64,000 nt of DNA. Source: JBHOQX01 sp042408595. Its GTDB lineage: Bacteria; Chloroflexota; Chloroflexia; Chloroflexales; Roseiflexaceae. Under the pieces are notes generated by a model. The model was given only the letters and a program-made list of their open reading frames with translations, was not told where the DNA came from and did not search any database. The position numbers and the translations under genes were made by a program. The stretch's first letter is position 1. Every line of letters begins with the position of its first letter. Positions 1 to 7,941 of the stretch are shown piece after piece. The stretch lies in NCBI GenBank assembly GCA_042408595.1, contig JBHOQX010000125.1:1-64000 (forward strand), written 5' to 3'.

Positions 1-143
1 TCCAGCTCGGCTTGCGCTGGCTCGCCCGTTGCCTGGCCACCTTCCCGCAACGGCTCAGCTCTTTTACCGCTTCGCTATCACCTATTCGCCTTCTTCCTCG
101 TCTGCCCAAACGTCGCCGCTAAAACTGTCAGGGTATCAGGCAT

Positions 144-511
144 TGTCCGCGATTTAAAGGAGCACGGGTCGTGAAAAACGGGTCGATCCAGAACGGTAAA
201 CCCAAATGGATGTGCAAAGACTGACGGCGCCAGTTTGTTGCGAAACCAGCATAACCGCGCATCACGCCTGAAAACAAACACCTGGTTGATAAACTGCTGC
301 TGGAACGCATGTCACTGGCGGGCATCGTGCGGGCGACCGGTGTCTCTGGACGCTGTCTCCAATACTGCGTAAATACCAAAGATGCTGCTGTTCCACGCTT
401 CGTGACGGTGAAGGCGCACAAATTGGGCGCTTGAGCCTGGAATGTGATGAACGCTGGTCCTTTGTTGGTAAGAAACGGCAGCAGAAATGGGTGCGGCTGG
501 CAATAGACATT
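144..511 (+). pseudogene. Decayed IS1-family transposase remnant
   Basis: Conceptual translation from about 144 resembles IS1-type transposases of cyanobacteria and Chloroflexota: a CP-start zinc-finger-like N-terminus with VVKNGSIQNGKPKWMCKD, then LVDKLLLERMSLAGIVRATGVS (helix-turn-helix region), then, in another frame, ECDERWSFVGKKRQQKW, the start of the DDE domain. The reading frame has an in-frame TGA after MCKD, an in-frame TAA about 11 codons later, and a frameshift near 421-431. Homology stops around 511, so most of the catalytic domain is missing. No intact terminal inverted repeats were identified. It is a dead fossil and marks this edge of the window as accessory DNA. Confidence 0.75.
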
Positions 512-645
512 ATCACGATCTCCTCGTCGGAGGCCGCAGTATATCTCGTGATAAGATCTAATGTCTACCACAGCGTATCAGTCTGCACTTGGGGGCACAC
601 GTGGAGGATGGCGGCGCGTAAACTAATTGCAATACGAGCATATTT

Positions 646-879
646 ATGGATGTACAGTCGCGGTTTGAACAGGCATTCGGCTATGACCAGCCTATGTTAC
701 GTCTTCGAGCAGAGGTAGAGCAACTCCTGATAGAGGGCTATGATCGCGATTTGCTTTACTCCCAACTCGATGCGTTCCGTTCTGTGCTTCTAGCTTCTGG
801 ACGCGACGCAGACGATGATGTGGTTCTCGAAGTGATGGACTTTCTCACCGGATGGTGTAGTCCTGATATGAATTTGTGA
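646..879 (+). CDS. Small acidic hypothetical protein (77 aa)
   Basis: This short open frame starts at ATG 646 and encodes a leucine- and aspartate-rich protein with a predicted helical middle (LRAEVEQLLIEGYDRDLLYSQLDAFRSVL) and a C-terminal VLEVMDFLTGWCSPDMNL. It has no signal peptide or membrane segment and no function that I recognise. The composition looks like a genuine small soluble protein of the kind scattered in cyanobacteria and Chloroflexota. Its base composition is lower in GC than the rest of the window, like the adjacent IS remnant, so it may have been acquired. No strong ribosome binding site is visible. Confidence 0.5.
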   Translation: MDVQSRFEQAFGYDQPMLRLRAEVEQLLIEGYDRDLLYSQLDAFRSVLLASGRDADDDVVLEVMDFLTGWCSPDMNL

Positions 880-1312
880 CACATGGTCGAATGTTCTTGC
901 AACCGATAAACCTACAAGCCAAGCTGAGTGCGTCTACTCCGCTGAGGCACCCTTAGCCTGCCACCGTGCTCTACCCTTTGACAGCGCAGGCACAGAACGC
1001 ACGCTGAACTTGGAAGTGGCGTCGCGCAGCGGCCGCACGGCTGCGCCTCTACCTTCCGTTGGTGCAGTAACACGCCCCGCTGTCGCCCTCCCCGCCCCGG
1101 CACCCGCCGCGCATAACTGCATAGCCGCGCGCACAGTAGGGCCATTCATTTGGGGGTTGAAGGGGCGCAGCCCCCCACCGGGGGCAGGGGCCGGGCAGGC
1201 CCCTGTCGCTGCCGCGCGTAGCGGCACGGGCATTCACGTGGAGTTCACAGAGGCGACGCCCCGCGCCGGGGTGCAGGGGCCGGGCACGGCGCGGGCGCAC
1301 GGGCGGCGTGCC
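880..1312. other. Non-coding GC-rich intergenic stretch
   Basis: I see no credible gene here. It holds a fragment near 1150-1180 (GGGGCGCAGCCCCCC flanked by TTGGGGGTTG) that resembles one end of the dispersed hairpin repeat found at 4230, 8630 and 58733. Short inverted repeats are frequent, but none is followed by a T-run. Confidence 0.5.
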
Positions 1313-1420
1313 GCACCATTCCCCTACTGGCTATCGCCCGGTGCGCTTCCGTGCCGTCGGTCGAGGCATCATCGACCACATAGAGCACCATTCCCCTACT
1401 GGCTATCGCCCGGTGCGCTT
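1313..1420. CRISPR. Two identical 36-bp repeats around a 36-bp spacer (CRISPR-like)
   Basis: The segment 1313-1348 is repeated without mismatch at 1385-1420, and the intervening spacer is exactly 36 bp. The repeat starts GCACCATTCCCCTACTGG and ends CGCCCGGTGCGCTT, so GCACC and GGTGC near its ends are inverted complements. Repeat length, spacer length and partial dyad fit a CRISPR array, and an ATTCCCCTA core with terminal pairing is common in such repeats. There are only two repeats, no leader that I can identify, and no cas gene in the window. It could instead be a simple tandem duplication or a relic. The stop codon of the neighbouring minus-strand gene lies inside the second repeat. Confidence 0.42.
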
Positions 1421-2211
1421 AGCCCTTCCTGCCGGTGGTGGCTTCCCGCCTGCGCCTGCTGGCCGCCGCCGAGCAGCCCGCCGAGGATGTCGCCCAGGCC
1501 GCCCTGGCTGCCGTGCCCGGCCGCCCCGCCGAGCAGCCCGCCCAGGACATCGTCCAGGTTGCTGCCCTGGCCGCCCTGGCCGCCGAGCAGCCCGCCGAGG
1601 ACCTCGCCGAGCGCGCCGGGGTTCTGCGCGCCCGCCGGCATCCCGCCCTGGCTACCCGCTGCGCCCCCGGCGGCCGCCCCGCCGAGCAGCCCGCCGAGCA
1701 CCTCGCCCAGGCCGCCCCCGCCGGCCGTGGTTCCCACGCCGCCCGATGGCACGCCTTGCCGACCGCCGCTTATCATTCGGTTGATCAGATAAGTCGCGAC
1801 GCCGGCGAGCAGCATTTTGCCGACCGGGCCGCTGAAAAACCCGCCCTTGCCGAACAGGTTGTCGAGCAGGGTCGGGTCCTGGCGCGCGGCCTGCAGGCCC
1901 ATCGCTCCCAGGCCATGCGGCGTGGCGGCGGCATCGTCGTTGTCGAAGGTGAAGCCGTCGAACGGGGTGGACGGGTCGTTGTGCGCGGCGCGGAACCCCT
2001 GCGCCACCTGGGCGCGGGCCTCGGGCGGCAGCGCGCCGAAGGCGTACTGGCTGGCTTCCTCCGCGACCTGCGGCGGCGCCTGGCTGAGGAACTGCTTCAC
2101 GGCTGCCAGCGCGTCCTCGTTCGAGACCGATGCGGGGTTGCTCACAAATCGCTGAAGCACCGCCGCGGCGTCCGGCATCCCGCCTGTGGCGGCCGGTTCC
2201 GAGCTTGCCAT
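1396..2211 (-). CDS. DUF937-type glycine-rich protein (271 aa)
   Basis: The start is ATG at 2211, preceded on the minus strand by AGAGGAGGG at good spacing; an upstream in-frame ATG at 2253 lacks such a site. The N-terminal third (PDAAAVLQRFVSNPASVSNEDALAAV) is a soluble helical region. The middle has a short hydrophobic stretch, VGKMLLAGVATYLINRMI. The C-terminal half is a tandem series of LGDILGGLLGG / LGEVLGGLLGG modules separated by Gly/Gln/Ala linkers, the hallmark of DUF937-like proteins. The function is unknown. The last seven or so residues (SAPGDSQ) are encoded by the CRISPR-like repeat, so the natural C-terminus may have been replaced. Confidence 0.75.
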   Translation of the reverse strand: MASSEPAATGGMPDAAAVLQRFVSNPASVSNEDALAAVKQFLSQAPPQVAEEASQYAFGALPPEARAQVAQGFRAAHNDPSTPFDGFTFDNDDAAATPHGLGAMGLQAARQDPTLLDNLFGKGGFFSGPVGKMLLAGVATYLINRMISGGRQGVPSGGVGTTAGGGGLGEVLGGLLGGAAAGGAAGSQGGMPAGAQNPGALGEVLGGLLGGQGGQGSNLDDVLGGLLGGAAGHGSQGGLGDILGGLLGGGQQAQAGSHHRQEGLSAPGDSQ

Positions 2212-2360
2212 CGAGCCCTCCTCTGGTTGATGTTGTATCAGTAAGGACGGCAAACTGCTCGCGTTGTCACCGAGGGAGGCAGATTGAATATCGGCATCAA
2301 AGCGGCCGGGAATCGAGCGCAGGCGGCCTGGCGCGGCGAGCGCTGGCCGGAGTAGCGCCG

Positions 2361-4199
2361 CTAGGCCGCCAGCGCCGGCGTGTCGCGGAACTGACGACGG
2401 TACAGCTCGGCGTACAGCCCGCCGCGCGCCAGCAGCTCGTCGTGCGTCCCGCGCTCGACAATCCGCCCATGGTCGAGCACCACCACCAGGTCGGCCTCGC
2501 GCACCGTCGAGAGGCGGTGGGCGATCACAAACGACGTGCGCCCCTTCAGCAGCACGCGCAGCGCCCGCTGGATGAGCGCCTCGGTGCGGGTGTCGATGCT
2601 GGCAGTGGCCTCGTCGAGGATGAGAATCCGCGGGTCGGCCAGGATGGCGCGAGCGATCGACAGGAGCTGGCGCTGCCCCTGGCTCAGGCCGCCGCCGCGC
2701 TCGTTCAGCCGCGTCTGGTAGCCCTCCGGCTGGGCCATGATGAAGTCGTGCGCGCCGGCCGCCCGCGCCGCCGCCTCCACCTCGGCGTCGGTCGCATCCA
2801 GCCGGCCGTAGTGGATGTTGTCGGCGATCGTTCCGGAGAAGAGAAAGCTTTCCTGCGGCACCAGCCCGATCTGCGAGCGCAGGCTAGCGAGGGTCACATC
2901 GCGCACGTCGTGGCCATCGATCAGCAGCCGCCCGCCGGTCACGTCGTAGAAGCGCGGGATGAGGCTCACCAACGTCGTCTTGCCCGCGCCGGTCGGCCCA
3001 ACCAGCGCCACCGTTTGGCCCGGCTCCACGGTCAGGTCGATGTCGCTAAGCACGTTCTCGCCGCCCGCCCCGTCGCGCCGCGCGCCGTTCGGCCCGCCGC
3101 CCGGGCGGCTGCCGTAGCTGAAGCAGACGTGGTCGAAGACCACGCGCCCCTCGATACGCGGCAGCGGCTGCGCGTTGGGCGCGTCCACCTGGCGCACCGG
3201 TTCGTCCACCAGCTCGAAGATGCGCTCTGCGCCGGCGAGCGCGCCCTGCACCTGGGTGTAGATGCCGGTGATCATCTGGATCGGGCGGAAGAAGTTCTGC
3301 ACGTAGATAAAGAACGCCACTACCGTGCCGACCTCGATCATGCCGCGCAGCGTCATCCACCCGCCAGCGACCGCGACGATCGCGATCGCCAGGTTGCTGA
3401 GGATATCGATCGCCGGCGTGAAGGCCGAGGTCACCGCCACCGCCTGGACGTTCGCGTCGCGGTTGGCGGCGTTCGACTCGGCGAAACGGCGGATGGTGTC
3501 GTCGGTGCGGTTGAACGCCTGGGCCACGCGCACCCCGCTGATATCCTCCTGAATGTTCGAGGAGACGTCACCGATCGCGGTGCGGGTGCGGCGGAACGCC
3601 TGGCGCGACAGGCGCGAGAAGACGCGCGTGGCGAGCAGCATCAGCGGGATGGTAACGAAGCTGGCGAGCGCCAGGGGCCAGCTCAGCAGCAGCATCGCGA
3701 TCATAATCCCGACGAGCGCGAAGGTCGAGCTGATCAGTTGCGTCAGCCCCTGGCTGATGAGCTGATTCAGCGTAGCGATGTCGTTCACCAGACGCGACAT
3801 CAGATCGCCGGCGCGGGTGCGGTCGAAGTATGAAAGCGGCAGGAGCTGGATCTTCTCGAAAATCTGCTCGCGCAGCGAGGCGAGAAAGCGCTGCCCGATC
3901 ACGCCCATCATGCGGATTTGGATGCCGCCGACGACGAGCGCCAGCAGGTAGACGCCGAGCAGCAGCAGCATGGTGTGAGTCAGCCCGGCCACGTCGCCAG
4001 CGGCGATGTTAACATCGATCGCCCGCCCGATCAGCGCCGGGCCGGCCGCCTGAGCCGCCGCATTGACGACGATCAGCGCCAGGATGAGTAACAGTTGGGT
4101 GCGGTAGGGCGACAGATAGCGCAGCAGCCGCTGCAGCGTTCGTCCGCGGTCCTGCGGCTGCTCGTCGATATTCGCGGTGATTGCCATGGGGCCGCGCAT
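2361..4199 (-). CDS. ABC exporter, fused permease-ATPase (half-transporter)
   Basis: This is a 612-residue protein of the MsbA/LmrA/BmrA class. Six transmembrane helices occupy roughly residues 30-320. The nucleotide-binding domain follows, with Walker A GPTGAGKTT near residue 400, signature LSQGQRQLLSIARAI (Q for the usual second G), Walker B ILILDEAT and the H-loop IAHRLST. ATG 4199 has AGGAG five bases upstream. A Gly/Arg-rich insertion (about 20 residues, SRPGGGPNG...) follows the A-loop FSYG and is unusual. It is the second of two adjacent same-strand half-transporters, which suggests a heterodimeric exporter. The substrate (drug, lipid or peptide) cannot be told from sequence. Confidence 0.9.
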   Translation of the reverse strand: MRGPMAITANIDEQPQDRGRTLQRLLRYLSPYRTQLLLILALIVVNAAAQAAGPALIGRAIDVNIAAGDVAGLTHTMLLLLGVYLLALVVGGIQIRMMGVIGQRFLASLREQIFEKIQLLPLSYFDRTRAGDLMSRLVNDIATLNQLISQGLTQLISSTFALVGIMIAMLLLSWPLALASFVTIPLMLLATRVFSRLSRQAFRRTRTAIGDVSSNIQEDISGVRVAQAFNRTDDTIRRFAESNAANRDANVQAVAVTSAFTPAIDILSNLAIAIVAVAGGWMTLRGMIEVGTVVAFFIYVQNFFRPIQMITGIYTQVQGALAGAERIFELVDEPVRQVDAPNAQPLPRIEGRVVFDHVCFSYGSRPGGGPNGARRDGAGGENVLSDIDLTVEPGQTVALVGPTGAGKTTLVSLIPRFYDVTGGRLLIDGHDVRDVTLASLRSQIGLVPQESFLFSGTIADNIHYGRLDATDAEVEAAARAAGAHDFIMAQPEGYQTRLNERGGGLSQGQRQLLSIARAILADPRILILDEATASIDTRTEALIQRALRVLLKGRTSFVIAHRLSTVREADLVVVLDHGRIVERGTHDELLARGGLYAELYRRQFRDTPALAA

Positions 4200-4251
4200 A
4201 CGTGCTCCTATTCAGGCTTGTGCAGGAGGGGTGCGGGGAGGCGGAGCCTCC

Positions 4252-4292
4252 CCGCTGGGGCAGCGGCGGCCAGGCCGCCGCTGCCCCAGCGG
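4252..4292. repeat. Perfect 20-bp inverted repeat with 1-nt loop
   Basis: Arms 4252-4271 and 4273-4292 are exact reverse complements around a single base at 4272. AAAAGACGGA follows, and then a second small hairpin (GGAGGGCC/GGCCCTCC, about 4307-4325). The same architecture, with a different stem sequence, occurs at 58798-58838. It sits between the two ABC exporter genes and could act as a transcription or mRNA-processing structure. There is no T-run, so it is not a canonical intrinsic terminator. Confidence 0.8.
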
Positions 4293-4360
4293 AAAAGACG
4301 GACACCGGAGGGCCTGCGGCCCTCCTCACCTCCCGCCGCAAGGCGGTTACGACATGGCGC

Positions 4361-6121
4361 TCAAGGGAGCGCTACCGCTTCCGCGAGCTTTCTTCCATCC
4401 GCCCCGAACTGCGTATCCAGAATCTCGGCGAACTCCGCGCTCTCCTCCAGCAGCGTGTCGTACGTCCCCTGCGCGATCAGCCGCCCGCCCTCCAGCAGCA
4501 GGATCAGGTCGGCGTTGCGTACCGTGGAGACGCGCTGCGCGATGATGAACGACGTGCGGCCCTTCATCAGCTCCTGGAGCGCCAGCTGAATCTGGTACTC
4601 CGTCTCGGCGTCCAGCGCCGAGGTGCTGTCGTCCAGGATGAGGATGCGCGGATCGAGCAGCAGCGCCCGCGCGATCGCCACACGCTGCCGCTGCCCGCCG
4701 CTCAGCCCGATGCCGCGCTCGCCGACGACCGTCTGGTAGCCGTCCGGCAACCCCATAATGAATTCGTGCGCCTGCGCCGCTCGCGCCGCCGCCTCCACCT
4801 CGGCGTCGGTCGCGTCGGGCCGGCCATAGGCGATGTTGTCGCGGATCGTCCCGCTGAACAGGGTCGTCTCCTGGAGCACGATCCCGATCTGCGAGCGCAG
4901 ACTGGCGAGCGTCACGTCGCGCACGTCGTAGCCGTCGATCGTCACCCGCCCGCCGGTTACATCGTAGAAGCGCGGGATCAGGTTGATCACAGTCGATTTG
5001 CCGGAGCCGGTGCGCCCGAGGATGGCAACCGTCTGCCCCGGCTCGGCAACGAACGACACATGGTCGAGCGCCGGCGTCTCGCTGCCGATATACTTGAAGC
5101 TGACATCCTCGAATGCCACCCGCCCCTGCACCCGCGGCAATGCCACTGCACCCGGCCGGTCGGTCACCTCGATCGGCGCGTCGATGATCTCGAACACTCG
5201 GTGTGCCGAGGCGATCGCCTGCGCCAGCGCGGCCAGGGTGCCGCCCAGAATGAAAACCGGAAAGAGCAGGTAGCTCAGATAGGTGTTGAACGCCACCAGG
5301 TCGCCGACCGTCAGCGCGCCGCCGATCACCTGGTAGCCGCCGAACCAGATCACGCCAAGCGTGCCCAGGTTGGCGATAAAGAAGACCAGTGGGAACGAGA
5401 ACGCGATCGCGCCGATGATGCTCAGGTTTTCCTGCAACAGGTCCTCGTTGGCAGCGTGGAAGCGCTGGCACTCGTATGGCTCGCGGGCGAAGGCCTTGAC
5501 GATGCGCATCCCCGTCAGGTTCTCCTGCAAGATGGTGTTCAGGTTGCCGAGCTTCTGCTGGACAATGCGAAAGCGCGGGGCCACCCGGCGCAGCACGAAA
5601 CCGAACACCACCAAGATCGCGGGCACGATCGCCAGCGCAATCAGCGCCAGCCGCCAGTTCGTCCAGAGCAGGATCGCCGCGCTGCCGGCCAGCATGACGA
5701 TCGCGTTGATCATCTGCAGAAAGCTCTGGCCGATGAACAGGCGCGTCTGTTCAACATCGCTCGTCAGGCGCGTCATGAGCTGTCCGGTCTGCGCCCGGTC
5801 GTGGTAGCTGAAGCTCAGGCGGCCGATCTGCGTGAAGAGCGCGTTGCGCATGTCGTAGGCCGCGCCCTGGCTGGCCTTCTCCGCCCAGAAGCTCTGGGTG
5901 AAGCTGAAGAGGCTGCGCAGCAGCGAGACGCCGAGCAGCAGGCCGGCGAACAACAGAATGGCGTTGAAATCGCCCGGCGTGATGCCCCGGTCCACGATCA
6001 GGCGGAGCACCTGCGGCGTCAGGAGGTTGCCGGCGGTCACCAGCAACAAACTGATGAGCGCGCCGAGCGTTGTCAGCCAGTAGGGCCGTAGGTAGCCGAG
6101 CGCGCGGCGAAGGTCTGCCAT
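4361..6121 (-). CDS. ABC exporter, fused permease-ATPase (half-transporter)
   Basis: This 586-residue protein begins MADLRRALGYLRPYW. Six membrane helices (about residues 15-310) precede the ATPase domain, which has Walker A GRTGSGKST near residue 375, a canonical signature LSGGQRQRVAIARAL, Walker B ILILDDST (D where the catalytic Glu is usual) and a Q in place of the H-loop histidine (IIAQRVST). Loss of the catalytic Glu and switch His is typical of the degenerate member of a heterodimeric exporter, while the downstream partner keeps DEAT and IAHR. The 161-bp gap to the partner is filled by a hairpin repeat. The two genes are probably co-transcribed from the 6.2-kb region. Confidence 0.9.
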   Translation of the reverse strand: MADLRRALGYLRPYWLTTLGALISLLLVTAGNLLTPQVLRLIVDRGITPGDFNAILLFAGLLLGVSLLRSLFSFTQSFWAEKASQGAAYDMRNALFTQIGRLSFSYHDRAQTGQLMTRLTSDVEQTRLFIGQSFLQMINAIVMLAGSAAILLWTNWRLALIALAIVPAILVVFGFVLRRVAPRFRIVQQKLGNLNTILQENLTGMRIVKAFAREPYECQRFHAANEDLLQENLSIIGAIAFSFPLVFFIANLGTLGVIWFGGYQVIGGALTVGDLVAFNTYLSYLLFPVFILGGTLAALAQAIASAHRVFEIIDAPIEVTDRPGAVALPRVQGRVAFEDVSFKYIGSETPALDHVSFVAEPGQTVAILGRTGSGKSTVINLIPRFYDVTGGRVTIDGYDVRDVTLASLRSQIGIVLQETTLFSGTIRDNIAYGRPDATDAEVEAAARAAQAHEFIMGLPDGYQTVVGERGIGLSGGQRQRVAIARALLLDPRILILDDSTSALDAETEYQIQLALQELMKGRTSFIIAQRVSTVRNADLILLLEGGRLIAQGTYDTLLEESAEFAEILDTQFGADGRKLAEAVALP

Positions 6122-6453
6122 CGGTGCGACTTTCTTTCAGACACGGTGTGACACCAGGCACGACTGCGCCACGTAGCGTACGACGTCCGACAGGCGGCGA
6201 TGGTTGCGCAGGGTGCTGGTATAGTATAGACCGTCCGGCTCGTGTGAAGCGATAACGATATATCACAATTCGCTCCAATCGTAGCACATTACCGATATAT
6301 CGTCAAGGGGGTTACGGCACAGCGGCTCGGAGCGTGAGGCGTGCCGTTCCGCTGCCAGACGCGCCCGCTACTCTGATTTGTAACGCTTGCTGTGGTGCCG
6401 CCTTGAGGCGGCGTCCGCGTCAGGCGGCACGACAATGCACGAAGGATCGCTGT
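6122..6453. other. Divergent intergenic region with candidate operator
   Basis: This gap separates the minus-strand ABC exporters from the plus-strand methyltransferase gene. It contains the TATACT-like sequence at about 6225-6235 (minus orientation), which could be a -10 box for the exporters; its -35 partner is weak. It also holds the CGATATATC pair listed separately. No coding frame is credible before 6454. Confidence 0.45.
6256..6302. promoter_or_regulatory. Paired CGATATATC motifs, possible operator
   Basis: CGATATATC occurs at 6256-6264 and, as a perfect palindrome CGATATATCG, at 6293-6302. The centres are about 37 bp apart in an AT-rich patch upstream of the exporter genes. ATAT-containing palindromes resemble operators of PadR-type regulators, which often control ABC exporters. 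No regulator gene is in the window, so this assignment is inference. Confidence 0.35.
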
Positions 6454-7011
6454 ATGGATCGCGCGGAGATGGTCGCGCTCATCCGCGGCGGGGTGCCGAC
6501 GCCGGGCGGCGCCTGGGCTGAGATCGGCGCGGGGACGGGCCATTTCACCCTGGCGCTGGCCGAACTGCTTGGCCCCGGCGCGACGATCACGGCGATCGAC
6601 CGGGACGCGCAGGCCGTTCGGCTGTTGATGGGGCTGCAGGCCCCGGCTGCTATCGTGCCGCGGCAGGCGGATTTCACCCGCCCGCTCGGCCTGGCCGGGC
6701 TGGACGGCGTGCTGGCGGCCAATGCGCTGCATTTCGCCCGCGATCAGGCGGCGGTGGTGGCGCAGCTCGTGGCGGCGCTGCGGCCTGGCGGGCGGCTGCT
6801 GGTGGTAGAGTACCATCTCCTTGCGCCGCGACCGTGGGTTCCGTTTCCGCTGCCGCCGGAGCGCCTCGCCGCCCTGGCGGCGAGGGCCGGCCTGGGGCCG
6901 CCGGCGATCGTCGGGCAGCGGCGCTCCCCGTCGAGCGGCATCGAGATGTACGCCGCGGTCTGCGAGCTGCCGCAGGGGCTGCTGCAACCCGGCGCCCGGC
7001 CCGTCCAGTGA
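6454..7011 (+). CDS. Class I SAM-dependent methyltransferase (185 aa)
   Basis: The start was chosen at ATG 6454 (MDRAEMVALIRGGVP), preceded by GAAGGA; an upstream in-frame extension encodes Arg-rich sequence without homology character. Motif I is WAEIGAGTGHFTLALAELL (residues about 20-38), the acidic motif II residue lies in ITAIDRDAQA, and a motif IV-like GLDGVLAANALHF and post-motif LRPGGRLLVVEYH follow. The fold is that of a generic class I methyltransferase related to UbiE/ArsM-type enzymes. The substrate is unknown. The stop codon overlaps the start of the next gene (TGATG), indicating translational coupling with the kinase-like gene. Confidence 0.85.
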   Translation: MDRAEMVALIRGGVPTPGGAWAEIGAGTGHFTLALAELLGPGATITAIDRDAQAVRLLMGLQAPAAIVPRQADFTRPLGLAGLDGVLAANALHFARDQAAVVAQLVAALRPGGRLLVVEYHLLAPRPWVPFPLPPERLAALAARAGLGPPAIVGQRRSPSSGIEMYAAVCELPQGLLQPGARPVQ

Positions 7012-7796
7012 TGGCCGCGCCGCTGACCATGGCGGAGCTTCCGCCCGAGCTGCGCGCCTGGCTCGGCCCGGTGCGTGCGCTCACCGGCCCAGCGCAGGGC
7101 GCGACGTCGGATGTCGCCTTCGCCGAAGGTGAGCGCGGCGCGTTTGTCGTCAAGCGTTCCGCGCGGCAACCATACCGCGATTGGCTGCGCCGCGAGTATG
7201 CCGTGCTGCGCGCGCTGGAGGGGAGCGGGCTGCCCGTGCCGCAGGCGTATCTGCACATCGAAGCCGGCGGCGCCGGCTGGCTGCTGATGGAACGGCTGCC
7301 GGGCCGGCCGCTGAGCGAAGCGCTCGGCGAATGCCGCGACGATGCGGAGCGCGCGCCGCTGCTCACAGCCTTCGGGGCATTTCTGGCGCGGCTGCACCGC
7401 TGCCCGCCGCCCGCGGCGCTGGCCGGCGACCGCCCCTGGCTCGACGCCATGCTGGCCACCGCTGCCAGCTACCTGGCGCGCTACCCGGTAGATGGCACGC
7501 CCGAGCTGCTGGAGCGGCTGCGGTGTGAGCGGCCCGCGCCCGTCGCGCTCAGGCTCCTCCACGGCGACTGTACCACGGAGAACGTGCTCGTCGCGGATGG
7601 CGCCATTTCGGGCATGATCGATTGGGGATTAGGCGCGATCGGCGACCCGCGCTACGACCTGGCACTCGCCACACAGCCGCAGGCCGGCACCTTCGAGTCG
7701 CCCGCCGACGTGGTGGCATTTTACGCCGGCTACGGCGGCGAGCCGCTCAGCGGGGCGGAGCGCGCGTATTTCGACGGTTTATATGAGTTTTTCTGA
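7011..7796 (+). CDS. APH-family phosphotransferase (aminoglycoside/choline kinase-like)
   Basis: This is a 261-residue kinase-fold protein whose ATG overlaps the preceding stop codon. The N-lobe contains a plausible nucleotide-binding lysine in GAFVVKRSARQP. The Brenner motif HGDCTTENVLV (around residue 184) provides the catalytic Asp and Asn, and MIDWGLGAIGDPRYDLA is the metal-binding motif of APH enzymes. The family phosphorylates aminoglycosides, choline, homoserine, hydroxyurea and other small alcohols. Coupling to a methyltransferase suggests that both modify one metabolite, but sequence does not identify it. A resistance role should not be assumed. Confidence 0.85.
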   Translation: MAAPLTMAELPPELRAWLGPVRALTGPAQGATSDVAFAEGERGAFVVKRSARQPYRDWLRREYAVLRALEGSGLPVPQAYLHIEAGGAGWLLMERLPGRPLSEALGECRDDAERAPLLTAFGAFLARLHRCPPPAALAGDRPWLDAMLATAASYLARYPVDGTPELLERLRCERPAPVALRLLHGDCTTENVLVADGAISGMIDWGLGAIGDPRYDLALATQPQAGTFESPADVVAFYAGYGGEPLSGAERAYFDGLYEFF

Positions 7797-7828
7797 AGGA
7801 AGTCAGATGGCCAGCAGTCAGACGTTCA

Positions 7829-7882
7829 GAGGCTGTCTGAACGCTTCCAGCGGGGCGGGGGCCGCAGATCCTTTCGGGGGCA
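7829..7882 (+). repeat. Partial MITE-like element (left end)
   Basis: GAGGCTGTCTGAA begins at 7829 after a TCA trinucleotide and is followed by CCAGCGGGG and a GGGGGCCGCAG tract. This matches the left end of the complete element at 58731-58897 for about 50 bp. The right terminus is missing. The upstream bases 7800-7827 contain GTCAGA-type short repeats. Confidence 0.6.
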
Positions 7883-7902
7883 AGTATGCAGTATAATCAC
7901 TT

Positions 7903-7940
7903 CTCTGGCAACCCCGCACGCTGAACTCTGCACGCTGAAC
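7903..7940. repeat. Short degenerate repeats in yciH leader
   Basis: CGCACGCTGAACTCTG is followed at once by CACGCTGAACC, giving two units built on GCACGCTGAAC directly before the start codon. This is the same word family as at 21180-21233 and inside the SAM riboswitch. Confidence 0.7.
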
Positions 7941-7941
7941 C

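Noticed and set aside
1010..1792. Long plus-strand Pro/Arg-rich open frames overlapping the DUF937-type gene
   Set aside because: They are antisense shadows of the Gly-rich repeat gene; composition is artefactual and no start site is convincing.
2130..3833. 567-residue plus-strand open frame opposite the ABC exporter
   Set aside because: It is antisense to a clear ABC exporter and has no protein-like domain pattern; GC-rich codon bias creates such frames.
4252..4292. Rho-independent terminator between the two exporter genes
   Set aside because: The hairpin is very stable but no T-run follows on either strand, and an element of the same design occurs elsewhere as part of a repeat.
4181..6091. 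636-residue plus-strand open frame opposite the second exporter
   Set aside because: Antisense shadow, with Gln/His/Arg-rich composition typical of reverse-complemented GC-rich genes.
7011..7796. Aminoglycoside resistance gene
   Set aside because: Only general APH motifs are present; coupling to a methyltransferase and lack of a resistance context make a metabolic kinase at least as likely.
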